Assembly (NCBI RefSeq): GCF_963678865.1
Contig: NZ_OY787459.1
Coordinates: 1,640,501-1,704,500 of the forward strand
DNA: 64,000 nt
Reading direction: 5' to 3'
DNA from: Maridesulfovibrio sp.
Lineage (GTDB): Bacteria; Desulfobacterota; Desulfovibrionia; Desulfovibrionales; Desulfovibrionaceae
Each line of letters starts with the position of its first letter. The first letter of the stretch is position 1. Below, in pieces: positions 26,537-34,944 of this stretch. Made by a program: the position numbers and the translations under genes. Below the pieces are notes generated by a model. That model made no database searches. It worked only from the letters and a program-made list of their open reading frames with translations, and was not told where the DNA came from.

Positions 26537-26667
26537 AAAACAGATGCCGCTAAAATGCCCGGATGAGGAACGTTTTGCCCGGCACAAAAAATGCTGGGTA
26601 AGACATCAGGCGTTAACTGCTTCAGGGCATTCTTTTGGAAGCAGGACGCAAACACGGAGACAAACCA

Positions 26668-26940
26668 ATGACCGACATCGTAAAAAAAGCCACCGGCAAT
26701 TTCCATTCCGGAACAATATGCTTCTTCTGCAGGGACAACGAGAGTGATCCTTTCCCCGCTGACTACAGTGATCCTCTTACCCTGCTGGGTGATATCAGTG
26801 AACTGCATCTGGGAACTACCCAGAAAGAAGAACTGCGCAAGATTCTCTCCCGTGAAATAGAAGAAGACGGTGCTGAATCCGTATGGAAAAACCGTACCTT
26901 CCGTAAGAATATTATCCTTTCTTTCGGTAAGCTGGTCTAA
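26668..26940 (+). CDS. Small hypothetical protein with a CFFC motif
   Basis: 90 residues from the ATG with GGAG eight bases upstream. Contains TICFFCRDN near residue 17, a CxxC pair that could bind metal or form a redox disulfide, and a charged helical C-terminal half. No signal peptide or membrane segment. I do not recognise the family. It is the first complete gene behind the SAM riboswitch (220 bases after its terminator) and is followed by its own terminator, so it may be the riboswitch target. Confidence 0.65.
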   Translation: MTDIVKKATGNFHSGTICFFCRDNESDPFPADYSDPLTLLGDISELHLGTTQKEELRKILSREIEEDGAESVWKNRTFRKNIILSFGKLV

Positions 26941-26969
26941 GCAGATTGACAAGCCTGCCAAATGTTTCG

Positions 26970-27006
26970 CCAAGCCCTCTGAGTTAATTCCCGGAGGGCT
27001 TTTCTT
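26970..27006 (+). terminator. Terminator after the CFFC gene
   Basis: AAGCCCTC pairs with GAGGGCTT around a 15-base loop and is followed by a short T-run. Confidence 0.7.
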
Positions 27007-27070
27007 ATGACCTTGCAATTAACGGCTCTAACGCTTAAATAAGTTCAACATCATAATCGGGGGAAACCAC

Positions 27071-27661
27071 ATGAGCATCACAAACATATTGAAAACCGGA
27101 ATCCTGCTTGCCGTCCTGCTGGCAATGACTGCTACATCCGCAACTGCGGAAGAAAAACTTTTCACAGTTATTAACCATACAGACGCCATTATCCGGGTCT
27201 GGGGCAAATCCAACGACTTTAAATTCGGCCGAATCAAGCCGAAGACAATCGCTGACTGCACCTGCAACTCCCTTTATAATAAAGACTGCTTTGACAAAAA
27301 AGGCGGCAAGGCCAAAATCAAACTGGCCCTTGAAGACAAGAACGGCAAAGACCTTTATTCAGGCGATACCTGCACCAAGCTTTATGTGGATCCCGGCACT
27401 TTCATAGATGTAACTCCCGACACAGACGGTCGGCATATCAAATGTGCCATAATTGATAAGTATGAAATAAGGCAGCCCATCCCTTCCTTTGAAAAAGCCG
27501 ACACCAACAAAGACGGCAAAATTGATGAGCAGGAAGCCGAAGCCATCCAGTTGAAAGCAAACTTCAAGGATTATGACCATGACCTCAACAATGAGCTTAA
27601 TCCCAAAGAATTTGACCGGGCCATCAACAAAATCAATATCTTCCGAGGCGTGCCTTTTTAA
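27071..27661 (+). CDS. Secreted EF-hand calcium-binding protein
   Basis: 196 residues. Signal peptide 1-26 ending ATSATA before EEKL. Mature region with Cys62/Cys64, Cys73, Cys101 and Cys125 as possible disulfide partners, then two EF-hand loops: DTNKDGKIDEQE at about 144-155 and DHDLNNELNPKE at about 169-180. Periplasmic or extracellular calcium binding is likely; the biological role is unknown. ATG preceded by GGGG. The nitroreductase gene follows after 19 bp. Confidence 0.8.
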   Translation: MSITNILKTGILLAVLLAMTATSATAEEKLFTVINHTDAIIRVWGKSNDFKFGRIKPKTIADCTCNSLYNKDCFDKKGGKAKIKLALEDKNGKDLYSGDTCTKLYVDPGTFIDVTPDTDGRHIKCAIIDKYEIRQPIPSFEKADTNKDGKIDEQEAEAIQLKANFKDYDHDLNNELNPKEFDRAINKINIFRGVPF

Positions 27662-27680
27662 TCAAACGGAGCATATTTTT

Positions 27681-28196
27681 ATGAAAAGCAACCCCGTACT
27701 TGATGCGTTGCGTGAGCGGCGCTCCATCAGAAAATTCACTGATGCCCCTGTTTCCCGCGATGACCTGACCGCCATTCTGGAAGCCGGACGCTGGGCGCCC
27801 AGCGGACTGAACAACCAGCCCTACCGTTTTCTTGTTATCCATGAGGACGATGCACGTGCCAGCCAGCTTGCGGAATGTACAAAGTACGGGCACATAGTAA
27901 AGGCAGCCAAGGTCCTGATCTGTATTTTTCTGGACAGGCGGACCGTATACAGTGAGATGAAAGATCATCAAGGGGCTGGTGCCTGCACCCAGAACATGAT
28001 GCTCGCTGCCCATTCCCTCGGGCTGGGAACAGTCTGGCTCGGTGAAATCATCAACCAGCAGGATCAGGTGCTGGATGTACTCAGACTGCCTGCAGAGCAA
28101 TACGAACTGCAAGTTATACTTGCCCTTGGTCACCCGGACCAGAAAGGCAGCTCGAAAAGAAACGAACTCTCAGAATATATGCTGGAGGATTTTTAA
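27681..28196 (+). CDS. Nitroreductase-family protein
   Basis: 171 residues. FMN-binding landmarks RRSIRKFTD near residue 13, GRWAPSGLNNQP near 37 and GTVWLGEI near 118. The family reduces nitro compounds, quinones or other electron acceptors with NAD(P)H and works as a dimer in the cytoplasm. The start is the ATG at 27681; longer readings overlap the EF-hand gene. Its stop overlaps the start of the next gene (TAATG). Confidence 0.88.
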   Translation: MKSNPVLDALRERRSIRKFTDAPVSRDDLTAILEAGRWAPSGLNNQPYRFLVIHEDDARASQLAECTKYGHIVKAAKVLICIFLDRRTVYSEMKDHQGAGACTQNMMLAAHSLGLGTVWLGEIINQQDQVLDVLRLPAEQYELQVILALGHPDQKGSSKRNELSEYMLEDF

Positions 28197-28822
28197 TGGA
28201 AATCAAGATTTTTCCCCTCGGTCCACTGGAGACCAATTGTTTTGTCATTGTTAATGAAAACAAAGCGCTCGTAATTGATCCGGGCGGGGACCCTAACCCG
28301 ATTCTTTCCTATCTGAAAAAGAGCGGAGTGGAAGTGGAACGCATCCTGAACACCCACCTGCATTTCGATCACATTCTCGGTAACCGCGCATTGGCAGACG
28401 CCACCGGGAAACAGATTTACGCCTCCAATGACGACCTTGTCCTTATGGACACACAGGTCGGACGCGGCGGCTTGATGGGCTACCCGGAAGTTCCCCATTT
28501 TGATTCCGAACATATCGGTGAAGGTGAAACTGAACTGATCGGGTTGGATTGTAAAATTTATTCCACCCCCGGTCACACTCCGGGCAGTCTGACCTTCCAC
28601 TTTCCGGCCCTTAATGCCGCCTTTGTGGGTGACCTTATTTTCCGCCGTTCCATCGGCAGGACCGACTTTCCATACGGAAATACAGAAGACCTGCTCACTG
28701 CAGTAAAGGAAAAAATATTCACCCTCCCGGCTGAAACCGAACTCTTTGCCGGACACGGTCCGTCCACCTCTGTAGGCGATGAGATGAACCACAATCCGTA
28801 TTTCAGCGGGGTCCAGATCTAA
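28196..28822 (+). CDS. MBL-fold metallohydrolase (glyoxalase II-like)
   Basis: 208 residues with the metallo-beta-lactamase zinc motif THLHFDH near residue 55, followed by STPGHTPGSLTF and FVGDLIF, the remaining ligand motifs. Close in length and layout to hydroxyacylglutathione-hydrolase-like proteins of about 210 residues; the thioester substrate is unknown. Translationally coupled to the preceding nitroreductase gene; the selenoprotein gene follows 14 bp downstream. Confidence 0.88.
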   Translation: MEIKIFPLGPLETNCFVIVNENKALVIDPGGDPNPILSYLKKSGVEVERILNTHLHFDHILGNRALADATGKQIYASNDDLVLMDTQVGRGGLMGYPEVPHFDSEHIGEGETELIGLDCKIYSTPGHTPGSLTFHFPALNAAFVGDLIFRRSIGRTDFPYGNTEDLLTAVKEKIFTLPAETELFAGHGPSTSVGDEMNHNPYFSGVQI

Positions 28823-28835
28823 TCGGAGATACGTT

Positions 28836-29078
28836 ATGAGTGAACAGAAGATTGTCGATGTCCGTAACAAGTGCTGAGGCGTGGGACTGGAGGTAGGTTG
28901 GTACCTCCGTTTTGCGCGGACCGATAAAATAACCGCCCTTGTGGACAAAGGTACGGAAGACCAGTTGCGCCATCAGCTGGAAATCCTGCCCGAATGGGAT
29001 CTTGAAATCTTTGAAGAGGAAGACCATGTACGCGCGGTCTTCCACTGCAAAGTTCCACGGGGCAAAAAAAGCGACTAA
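28836..29078 (+). CDS. TusA/SirA-like selenoprotein (in-frame TGA read as selenocysteine)
   Basis: 80 residues when the TGA at 28875-28877 is read as Sec14: MSEQKIVDVRNKC-U-GVGLEV. The frame stays open on both sides of the TGA. The ATG has GGAG eight bases upstream, and a bacterial SECIS-like hairpin lies just behind the TGA. The start VDVRNKCU resembles the TusA/SirA pattern (VDxRGxxCPxP), with a C-U redox pair in place of C-P. Probable role: sulfur- or selenium-transfer or thiol redox chemistry. A naive reading gives only 65 residues from the GTG at 28881, with no ribosome site. It sits between an MBL hydrolase and a flavodoxin-like reductase. Confidence 0.8.
28889..28908 (+). promoter_or_regulatory. 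Bacterial SECIS element
   Basis: Perfect 7-bp stem GGAGGTA / TACCTCC with loop GGTTGG. The loop begins 18 bases after the TGA, within the 16-37 range of bacterial SECIS elements, and its first two bases are G, as required for SelB recognition. Confidence 0.8.
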
Positions 29079-29079
29079 A

Positions 29080-29688
29080 ATGAATCAGCTACCGGTAATT
29101 TTTAAATGCAGCCATCACCGCAAAGGGAACAGCGATCTTGCCGCGGACCTGTTCCTGAAAGGTATTCATTCTGCCGGAGGTGATGCGGAAATCATTACCC
29201 TGGGCGATATGGATTTCAGACACTGTATCGGCTGCCTTAAATGCCGTACAGCTGAAAACAATCTCTGCATCTTTGCCGAAAAGGATGGCGCGCAGGAATT
29301 ATATAAAAAAATTATATTCGCCCCTTTCTCTTTCTTCTCTGCTCCCATATACTTCTACCATCTTCCCTCCCGGCTGAAAACTTTCATTGACCGGGGCCAA
29401 TGGGCTTTCGAAGCCTCAACAGGAAAATCCGGCATAATTACGGACCTTCCCGCACGCCCGGCATATGCCTGCCTTGTTGCCGGTCGGCCTAAAGGCGATA
29501 AGCTGTTTGAAGGCGCTGAACTTTCCCTTAAATTCTTTCTGCGGTTCTTCAAGGCTGAACTCCAGCCGGCCCTCACCTTCCGGGGCATAGACGAACCGCA
29601 TGACCTGCATAAACAGATTGAAAAATGCGCCACCATCAGCAGAGCAGGGAAACAGGCATGGCATAGGATGATAAACAATGACCGCTGA
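29080..29688 (+). CDS. Flavodoxin-like NADPH-dependent FMN reductase
   Basis: 202 residues from the ATG immediately behind the selenoprotein stop. Pattern of the NADPH-dependent FMN reductase/flavodoxin family: SHHRKGNSDLAADLF phosphate loop near residues 11-25, FRHCIGCLKCR near 46-56 (a cysteine-rich insert often found in iron-sulfur flavoproteins), APIYFYHLPSRLKTFIDRG near 88-106. Likely a redox protein acting with the preceding genes. It overlaps the receiver-domain gene by 11 bp. Confidence 0.82.
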   Translation: MNQLPVIFKCSHHRKGNSDLAADLFLKGIHSAGGDAEIITLGDMDFRHCIGCLKCRTAENNLCIFAEKDGAQELYKKIIFAPFSFFSAPIYFYHLPSRLKTFIDRGQWAFEASTGKSGIITDLPARPAYACLVAGRPKGDKLFEGAELSLKFFLRFFKAELQPALTFRGIDEPHDLHKQIEKCATISRAGKQAWHRMINNDR

Positions 29689-30052
29689 AGATATTTCAAA
29701 ATTGAGCATATTGGTAGCCGAAGATTCACCGCCTGTACGACTGGTACTGAAAACCTATCTCGGCAAGCTTGGCATTGCTCCGCAATTTGCAGAAGACGGA
29801 CAGGAAGCAATGGACATGCTTAGCAGGGACCACTATGACATGGCCTTTATGGATGTTCATATGCCGGAAATGGATGGTCGCGACGTTGTTGCCGGAATCC
29901 GCAAAAAAGGCATAAAAATCCCGATCATTGCCATGACCACCGGTGATGACCCGGACCTCCTGCAAAGCTGCCTGGAATCCGGATACAGCACATTCATGCT
30001 TAAGCCCATACTTCAGGAAGACGTATTCAGGCTGGTGAAAAAATTCCACTAA
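29678..30052 (+). CDS. Single-domain response regulator (CheY-like)
   Basis: 124 residues, receiver domain only. Acidic pocket VAEDS near residue 14, phospho-acceptor Asp in FMDVHMPEMDGRD near 56, and the Lys of MLKP near 108. No output domain, so it must act through protein contacts in a phosphorelay. It overlaps the flavodoxin-like gene; no histidine kinase is adjacent. Confidence 0.9.
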   Translation: MTAEDISKLSILVAEDSPPVRLVLKTYLGKLGIAPQFAEDGQEAMDMLSRDHYDMAFMDVHMPEMDGRDVVAGIRKKGIKIPIIAMTTGDDPDLLQSCLESGYSTFMLKPILQEDVFRLVKKFH

Positions 30053-30064
30053 CCTCCATAGGCG

Positions 30065-30808
30065 ATGCTTTCTCAATTCATAAAATTTTTATCACCTATT
30101 GCTGCATTTGAAAGCCTGAAAAAGGCTTTTCATGAATGCCGCTGTCCTGCCTGCATGCATATCCATACCGGCAGTGGATTATGCAAAACGTGTCAGGATC
30201 AAATAGCAGCGAAACCTATAAACGTATGTAAGGTCTGCGGCGAAGAGCTTGATTCAACGGATGCTGACGAACGCCCATGCATCACCTGCCGAACCGAGCA
30301 CCGCAACTTCAGCAGGCTTTACTTTTACGGTTTGCATGAAGGACTGCTGCGGGAAATGATCATCGGCTGGAAATTCAATAACCAGTACGGATACAATGCA
30401 CTTTTCCGGCAATTAATTGCCGAACGGTGCATGGATATAGCGGAGCAGGACCGCCCGGACCTGATTGTTCCCGTACCTCTGCATCCGTCCAGACTGCATG
30501 AACGCGGTTTCAACCAATCTCTCATACTGGCACAGGGAGCTGCCGCTGCCACCGGAGCGGAACTTTCGGACAAAGCCCTGCTCCGTACACGCAAAACTAC
30601 CCCCCAAACACAGCTCAGCGGTGCCGAGCGCCGTACAAACCTGCACACTGCGTTTGTAGCTGACTCCACACTTGTGGCTGGCAGGCACATCCTGCTGACG
30701 GACGATGTGTATACCACAGGCTCCACTGCAGATGAATGTGCCCGCACCCTGCTTGAATACGGAGCTGAACGGATTGAAGTGCTGACCCTTTCGCGAGCCT
30801 TGATCTAA
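30065..30808 (+). CDS. ComF-family phosphoribosyltransferase-like protein
   Basis: 247 residues. An N-terminal zinc-ribbon-like region (CPACMH...CKTCQD, then CKVCGE...CITC) is followed by a type-I phosphoribosyltransferase domain whose PRPP loop reads ILLTDDVYTTGSTADECA near residues 208-225. ComF proteins are linked to DNA uptake in naturally competent bacteria; the enzymatic role is uncertain. Starts 12 bp behind the receiver gene. Confidence 0.88.
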   Translation: MLSQFIKFLSPIAAFESLKKAFHECRCPACMHIHTGSGLCKTCQDQIAAKPINVCKVCGEELDSTDADERPCITCRTEHRNFSRLYFYGLHEGLLREMIIGWKFNNQYGYNALFRQLIAERCMDIAEQDRPDLIVPVPLHPSRLHERGFNQSLILAQGAAAATGAELSDKALLRTRKTTPQTQLSGAERRTNLHTAFVADSTLVAGRHILLTDDVYTTGSTADECARTLLEYGAERIEVLTLSRALI

Positions 30809-30882
30809 ACAGCACTTATAGGTAAATTTGATTCTTTGTTTAAAATTTTCCAGATACATATTTTCTTCCAAGGAGACCTGAA

Positions 30883-33800
30883 TTGTCCTTTAACATCTCT
30901 GAATGGACCCGCATTACCCATGACAAAACACCTGTTTACATAAGACCGGAATCCCCGGACTGGTTTGTTCCTACCCCGGCAGGGGACAAACTGCTGAGCA
31001 GCATGCTGGAAAATTCAGGCAAAACTTCTACCCCACTGAAATTATCCATTGAAGATGAACGTTTTCTCCTGCGCCTGCCAGATGCATCCGAAACTGTCTA
31101 CCCCGGAAGATATGAACTGCTGAAAACAGACTCCCTGCGCGAACTCTGGTTTCATATTACAGACAACTGCAATATGTCCTGCAGCCACTGCCTGTTCTCA
31201 TCCTCTCCCCAGGCCAAACGGGAACTGCCGACCGCAAAGGTATTAGAACTGACTGGGCAGGCGGAAAAGCTGGGCTGCAAAATGTTCGCCCTTACCGGAG
31301 GAGAGCCGCTGGTCCACAAGGGTCTGGATAAAATCCTGACCCGCATGCTTGAAATTGAATCCAGCCATGTTGCAGTACTGACCAACGGGCTGGCTGTGGT
31401 AAAATTCTTCTCACAACACCGCTACGACTTCAGCCGCCTGCACTTGCAGATCAGCGTAGACGGCATCGGCAAAACCCACGACATGCTGCGCGGCAAGGGA
31501 ATGTTCACGGCCCTTGAAAAATCATTAAACTGGCTTTCCGCTACCGGCATTCCCTTCACCCTATCCATGTGCGTTACCAAATCCAATGTGAAAGAGATGA
31601 AGGATGTAGTGGAATTTGCTGCCAGAACCGGAGCTTCCAACGTCCATTTCATGTGGTACTTTGTGCGTGGACGCGGTGAATCAAAACAATTTGTCAAACC
31701 GGAAAAAATTTACCCGCACCTGCTGGAAGCATGGAAAACCGGTGAACGCACCGGGGTAACCGTCGACAATGTCGAAGCGGTCAAAAGCATGGTCTTCGCT
31801 CCCTGCGGGACCATACATGACGGATCAACTGCCGGGTGGGAATCTCTCGCCGTCGGACCTGATGAACATCTATATCCATCCGCTGCAACAGTTGGAATAG
31901 ATAAGTTATCTACTTGTATTAATAACGACTTAGAGCAGTCATGGAAACAAAGCACCATCCTTTCCTCTCTTCGTAAAAGCAGTGGTAAAAATCTTAAAAC
32001 ACCCTTTAAATTTTTGCTCGGCGGCGGAGACACCGACCATAGCTACATGTACAAAGAAAGCTTCACCGGAGATGATCCGTACAGCTCTCTCTATGAAAAT
32101 CTGGCCCTTGAACTTATTTCCCGCAAAGCCTCCCAATCACGGAAGCACGACAGTCCACGCCTGCTGCTCAAAATGGGCGACAAACTGGACCGCTGTTCCG
32201 GTCATGGTGCGGTTGCCCTGACCCACACCAACTGTCTGTTGGCCGTTGCGGGAAATAACAGCCTTGCCGTGGTTAAAGATTTCTACACCGAAGCTGCGGA
32301 TACCGCCAAAGAAGATATCCTCAACCCGGCCTGTTACGAGCCGGAACTCATGGCCCATATTCCGGAACAATACCGATTCAGGGGATACGGCTGCGGCTCC
32401 CCGGTCATGGATGCCGGGATATCAGAAGGCGAACACGTTGTTGATCTCGGCAGCGGACGGGGTATTGAATGTTTTATCGCCGCCGGACAGGTGGGACCGA
32501 AAGGGAAAGTAACCGGGATCGACATGCTTGATCCCATGCTTGCCCATGCCCGGGAGGGACAGGCCGCTGTTGCCGAAAAACTCGGCTACGATAACATGGA
32601 TTTCCGCAAGGGGTACCTTGAAACCCTGCCGCTTGAAAACGACTGCGCAGACCTGCTTCTTTCAAACTGCGTTCTCAACCTTTCTACAGACAAACGGAGC
32701 ACTTTTGCCGAGATGTTCCGGGTACTCAAACCCGGCGGCAGGCTGACCATATCAGATGTGGTCTGCGAAACCGAACCGGGACCTGAAATCCGCAATGATG
32801 ACACCCTGCACGGGGAATGCATCGCCGGGGCGCAAACCCAGAAAAATCTATGCGGCCTGCTAGAGGAGTCCGGTTTTGAATCCCTGACCATGGTTAAACG
32901 ATTTCCATACCGCACTGTTGGTGGACACCAATTCTATTCACTGACCTTTTCCGCCCGCAAGCCCATGACAACGGAAAAGGTTAAAACCGTCTACCGCGGC
33001 CCGCTTAAGACTGCCATCACCCCCGGCGGAACCATGCTCACCCCCGGAACAGTGGCCGAACTTCCGGCACATGAAGCCGAGGCACTCGGAGAACAGATAT
33101 TCATTATAAATAATGAAGGTGCAGTGGAGAATATTTTCATTGGAGAATCATGCTGCTGCCCTACGCCGGACTCGTTTGATAATGCGGAGCAGGCACTTCC
33201 CCAGTCCCATGCCCACACAACTTTTTCGTTGAAAAGCATGGAGGGATGCATGGTCTGCGGTGCAAAGCTGGAATACCTGACTGAGTACCGGGAAATGACC
33301 TGCGCTTTCTGCGGTGAAAAATACGAGGCCAACGGACACTGTGAGAAAGGTCATTTTGTCTGTGACAAATGCCACAGCGAAGATGGCATGCAGGTGCTAC
33401 CCCATCTGCTCAAGTCCAGCACAGAAACGGACATGATCGAGCTGCTCATAAAAGCGCGAAGTCATCCCGCAATTCCCATGCACGGCCCGGAACACCATGC
33501 TCTCGTTCCGGGGGTGATCGCGGCTGCCTACAGAAACTGCGGCGGAGCTATTGACGAAAAGGTCATTGATACGGCAGTATCACGCGGCGCAAAAGTCGCC
33601 GGAGGTTTCTGCGGATTCATGGGAGTCTGCGGAGCAGCCATCGGCGTAGGCACAGCCATGAGTGCCATTCTGGAAGCAACCCCGTTAACAGCGTCTGAAC
33701 GCTCCATTGCCCAGAAAGGAACTCTCGCGGCCCTGAAACTTATTGCGGAGATTGAGGCAGCCCGCTGCTGTCAGCGCGATTGCTGGCTGGCACTTAAAGC

Positions 33801-33990
33801 TGCGGCACAGGTATCTGAAAAAGTTCTGGACTTGCGTCTTAAAGCGGATGCGCATATGATATGCGATCAGATGAAAACAAATAAAGAATGCATGGGACGC
33901 AATTGCCCGGTAATAAGAAACCGCAAGGGCAGTCAACCTCCTGTGATTCAACTCCTGGGGTCGATAGCAAATTCTGAAAAAAAAGTTTAA
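30883..33990 (+). CDS. Radical SAM / SAM-methyltransferase / DUF5714 triple fusion protein
   Basis: 1035 residues from a TTG with AAGGAG seven bases upstream. Domains: PqqD-like leader (about 10-80); radical SAM domain with the cluster motif at C96, C100 and C103 (CNMSCSHC) and TGGEP at about 143-147; a SPASM-like segment (about 300-330); a class-I methyltransferase (about 500-680) with VVDLGSGRGIECFIAAG, close in style to arsenite methyltransferases; a Cys-rich zinc-ribbon region (about 785-835); and a C-terminal DUF5714 domain (CGFMGVCGAAIG, then ARCCQRDCW). Function unknown; arsenic or other metalloid/peptide modification is possible. Monocistronic by spacing. Confidence 0.85.
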   Translation: MSFNISEWTRITHDKTPVYIRPESPDWFVPTPAGDKLLSSMLENSGKTSTPLKLSIEDERFLLRLPDASETVYPGRYELLKTDSLRELWFHITDNCNMSCSHCLFSSSPQAKRELPTAKVLELTGQAEKLGCKMFALTGGEPLVHKGLDKILTRMLEIESSHVAVLTNGLAVVKFFSQHRYDFSRLHLQISVDGIGKTHDMLRGKGMFTALEKSLNWLSATGIPFTLSMCVTKSNVKEMKDVVEFAARTGASNVHFMWYFVRGRGESKQFVKPEKIYPHLLEAWKTGERTGVTVDNVEAVKSMVFAPCGTIHDGSTAGWESLAVGPDEHLYPSAATVGIDKLSTCINNDLEQSWKQSTILSSLRKSSGKNLKTPFKFLLGGGDTDHSYMYKESFTGDDPYSSLYENLALELISRKASQSRKHDSPRLLLKMGDKLDRCSGHGAVALTHTNCLLAVAGNNSLAVVKDFYTEAADTAKEDILNPACYEPELMAHIPEQYRFRGYGCGSPVMDAGISEGEHVVDLGSGRGIECFIAAGQVGPKGKVTGIDMLDPMLAHAREGQAAVAEKLGYDNMDFRKGYLETLPLENDCADLLLSNCVLNLSTDKRSTFAEMFRVLKPGGRLTISDVVCETEPGPEIRNDDTLHGECIAGAQTQKNLCGLLEESGFESLTMVKRFPYRTVGGHQFYSLTFSARKPMTTEKVKTVYRGPLKTAITPGGTMLTPGTVAELPAHEAEALGEQIFIINNEGAVENIFIGESCCCPTPDSFDNAEQALPQSHAHTTFSLKSMEGCMVCGAKLEYLTEYREMTCAFCGEKYEANGHCEKGHFVCDKCHSEDGMQVLPHLLKSSTETDMIELLIKARSHPAIPMHGPEHHALVPGVIAAAYRNCGGAIDEKVIDTAVSRGAKVAGGFCGFMGVCGAAIGVGTAMSAILEATPLTASERSIAQKGTLAALKLIAEIEAARCCQRDCWLALKAAAQVSEKVLDLRLKADAHMICDQMKTNKECMGRNCPVIRNRKGSQPPVIQLLGSIANSEKKV

Positions 33991-33997
33991 AAGCTAC

Positions 33998-34027
33998 TTG
34001 ACTTTTCTACCTAGATACGAATATCTT
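33998..34027 (+). promoter_or_regulatory. Possible promoter of rplU-rpmA
   Basis: TTGACT and TATCTT separated by 18 bases, 33 bp before the rplU start. The -35 is good and the -10 matches four of six bases. Confidence 0.35.
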
Positions 34028-34059
34028 CCCCTCTCTTACGTGACGGAGGTAAGTAAAAA

Positions 34060-34371
34060 ATGTATGCAATAATTGAGACTGGCGGCAAGCAGTTCCGCGT
34101 TGAAGAAGGTCTGGAACTCAATGTCCAGAAAATGGACGCTGAAGCAGGCACAAAAGTCGATCTGGATAAAATTCTTCTTATCGGTCAGGGCGAAGACGTT
34201 AAAATCGGCGCTCCTTATGTTGAAGGTGCGAAGGTTTCCTGCAGCGTTGTTGAACACGGTCGTGATAAAAAGATCGTTGTTTTCAAGAAAAGACGCAGGA
34301 AAGACTCTCAGACCAAACAGGGTCATCGTCAGGACTACACCAGAATCAAAGTGGAAGCCATTCAGGCTTAA
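34060..34371 (+). CDS. rplU: 50S ribosomal protein L21
   Basis: 103 residues, usual length. Starts MYAIIETGGKQFRVEEG and ends with the conserved KRRRKDSQTKQGHRQDYTRIKV. It binds 23S rRNA in the large subunit. ATG preceded by GGAGG. First gene of the standard rplU-rpmA pair, with obgE in the conserved position behind it. Confidence 0.98.
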   Translation: MYAIIETGGKQFRVEEGLELNVQKMDAEAGTKVDLDKILLIGQGEDVKIGAPYVEGAKVSCSVVEHGRDKKIVVFKKRRRKDSQTKQGHRQDYTRIKVEAIQA

Positions 34372-34404
34372 GCTTGACGAAAGAACCTACTAAGGAGGCT
34401 AATA

Positions 34405-34674
34405 ATGGCTCATAAGAAAGCGGGCGGTAGCTCGAAAAACGGTCGCGATAGTAATGCCCAAAGACGTGGTGTAAAACGTTTTGGTGGTCAGGAAGTACTG
34501 GCTGGCAACATTCTTGTTCGCCAGGTTGGTAGCAAAGTCCACGCAGGTAAAAACGTAGGCACCGGTAAAGACTGGACCCTGTTTGCACTGGTTGACGGTG
34601 TTGTGGAGTACGAAAAATACATCCGCAAGAACCGCGTAAAAACCAGAGTACACATCGTTCCTGCAGAAGCCTAG
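34405..34674 (+). CDS. rpmA: 50S ribosomal protein L27
   Basis: 89 residues: [20 protein letters not shown], then [10 protein letters not shown] and [17 protein letters not shown], all standard for L27. The N-terminal tail reaches the peptidyl-transferase centre. It begins directly with MAHKKAGG, without the cleavable extension of Firmicutes. AAGGAGG precedes the ATG, and a strong terminator follows. Confidence 0.98.
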   Translation: MAHKKAGGSSKNGRDSNAQRRGVKRFGGQEVLAGNILVRQVGSKVHAGKNVGTGKDWTLFALVDGVVEYEKYIRKNRVKTRVHIVPAEA

Positions 34675-34697
34675 ACATCAGGCGAAAGCACTTTTTC

Positions 34698-34737
34698 AGG
34701 CAGGGGTCGCATTACTTTATGCGTCCCCTGCCTTTTC
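34698..34737 (+). terminator. Terminator after rpmA
   Basis: AGGCAGGGG pairs with CCCCTGCCT (stem continued by CGC/GCG past one mismatch) and is followed by TTTT. It separates rplU-rpmA from obgE. Confidence 0.85.
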
Positions 34738-34866
34738 GTGTTTTTACCTTCGACCTCTTCCGGGATACTGCCGGAGGCCTTAAACCCTTTTGCAAAAGAG
34801 TTTAAGAAACCAAAAAATTTTATTAACGCTTCGCCGCTGTAACGCACCAAAAGTTTCCCTATCAGG

Positions 34867-34936
34867 GATTCCAAAGGGCTTTAGCTCCTTTGGCCGCTGG
34901 AGGCGAAATCACCTATAAAAGCGCGTAGCGCATCAG
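34867..34936 (+). repeat. Intergenic repeat, copy upstream of obgE
   Basis: About 70 bp ending GAGGCGAAAT...GCGCGTAGCGCATCA. The reverse complement of a closely related sequence lies behind proB at 37116-37190, so obgE-proB is framed by inverted copies. The preceding 34741-34866 holds further palindromic repeat material (CCCTTTTGCAAAAGAG-type). Confidence 0.7.
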
Positions 34937-34944
34937 TTAACATT

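Noticed and set aside
28881..29078. 65-residue protein starting at GTG behind the TGA
   Set aside because: No ribosome site. The frame continues upstream through the TGA to a well-placed ATG, and a SECIS hairpin explains the TGA.
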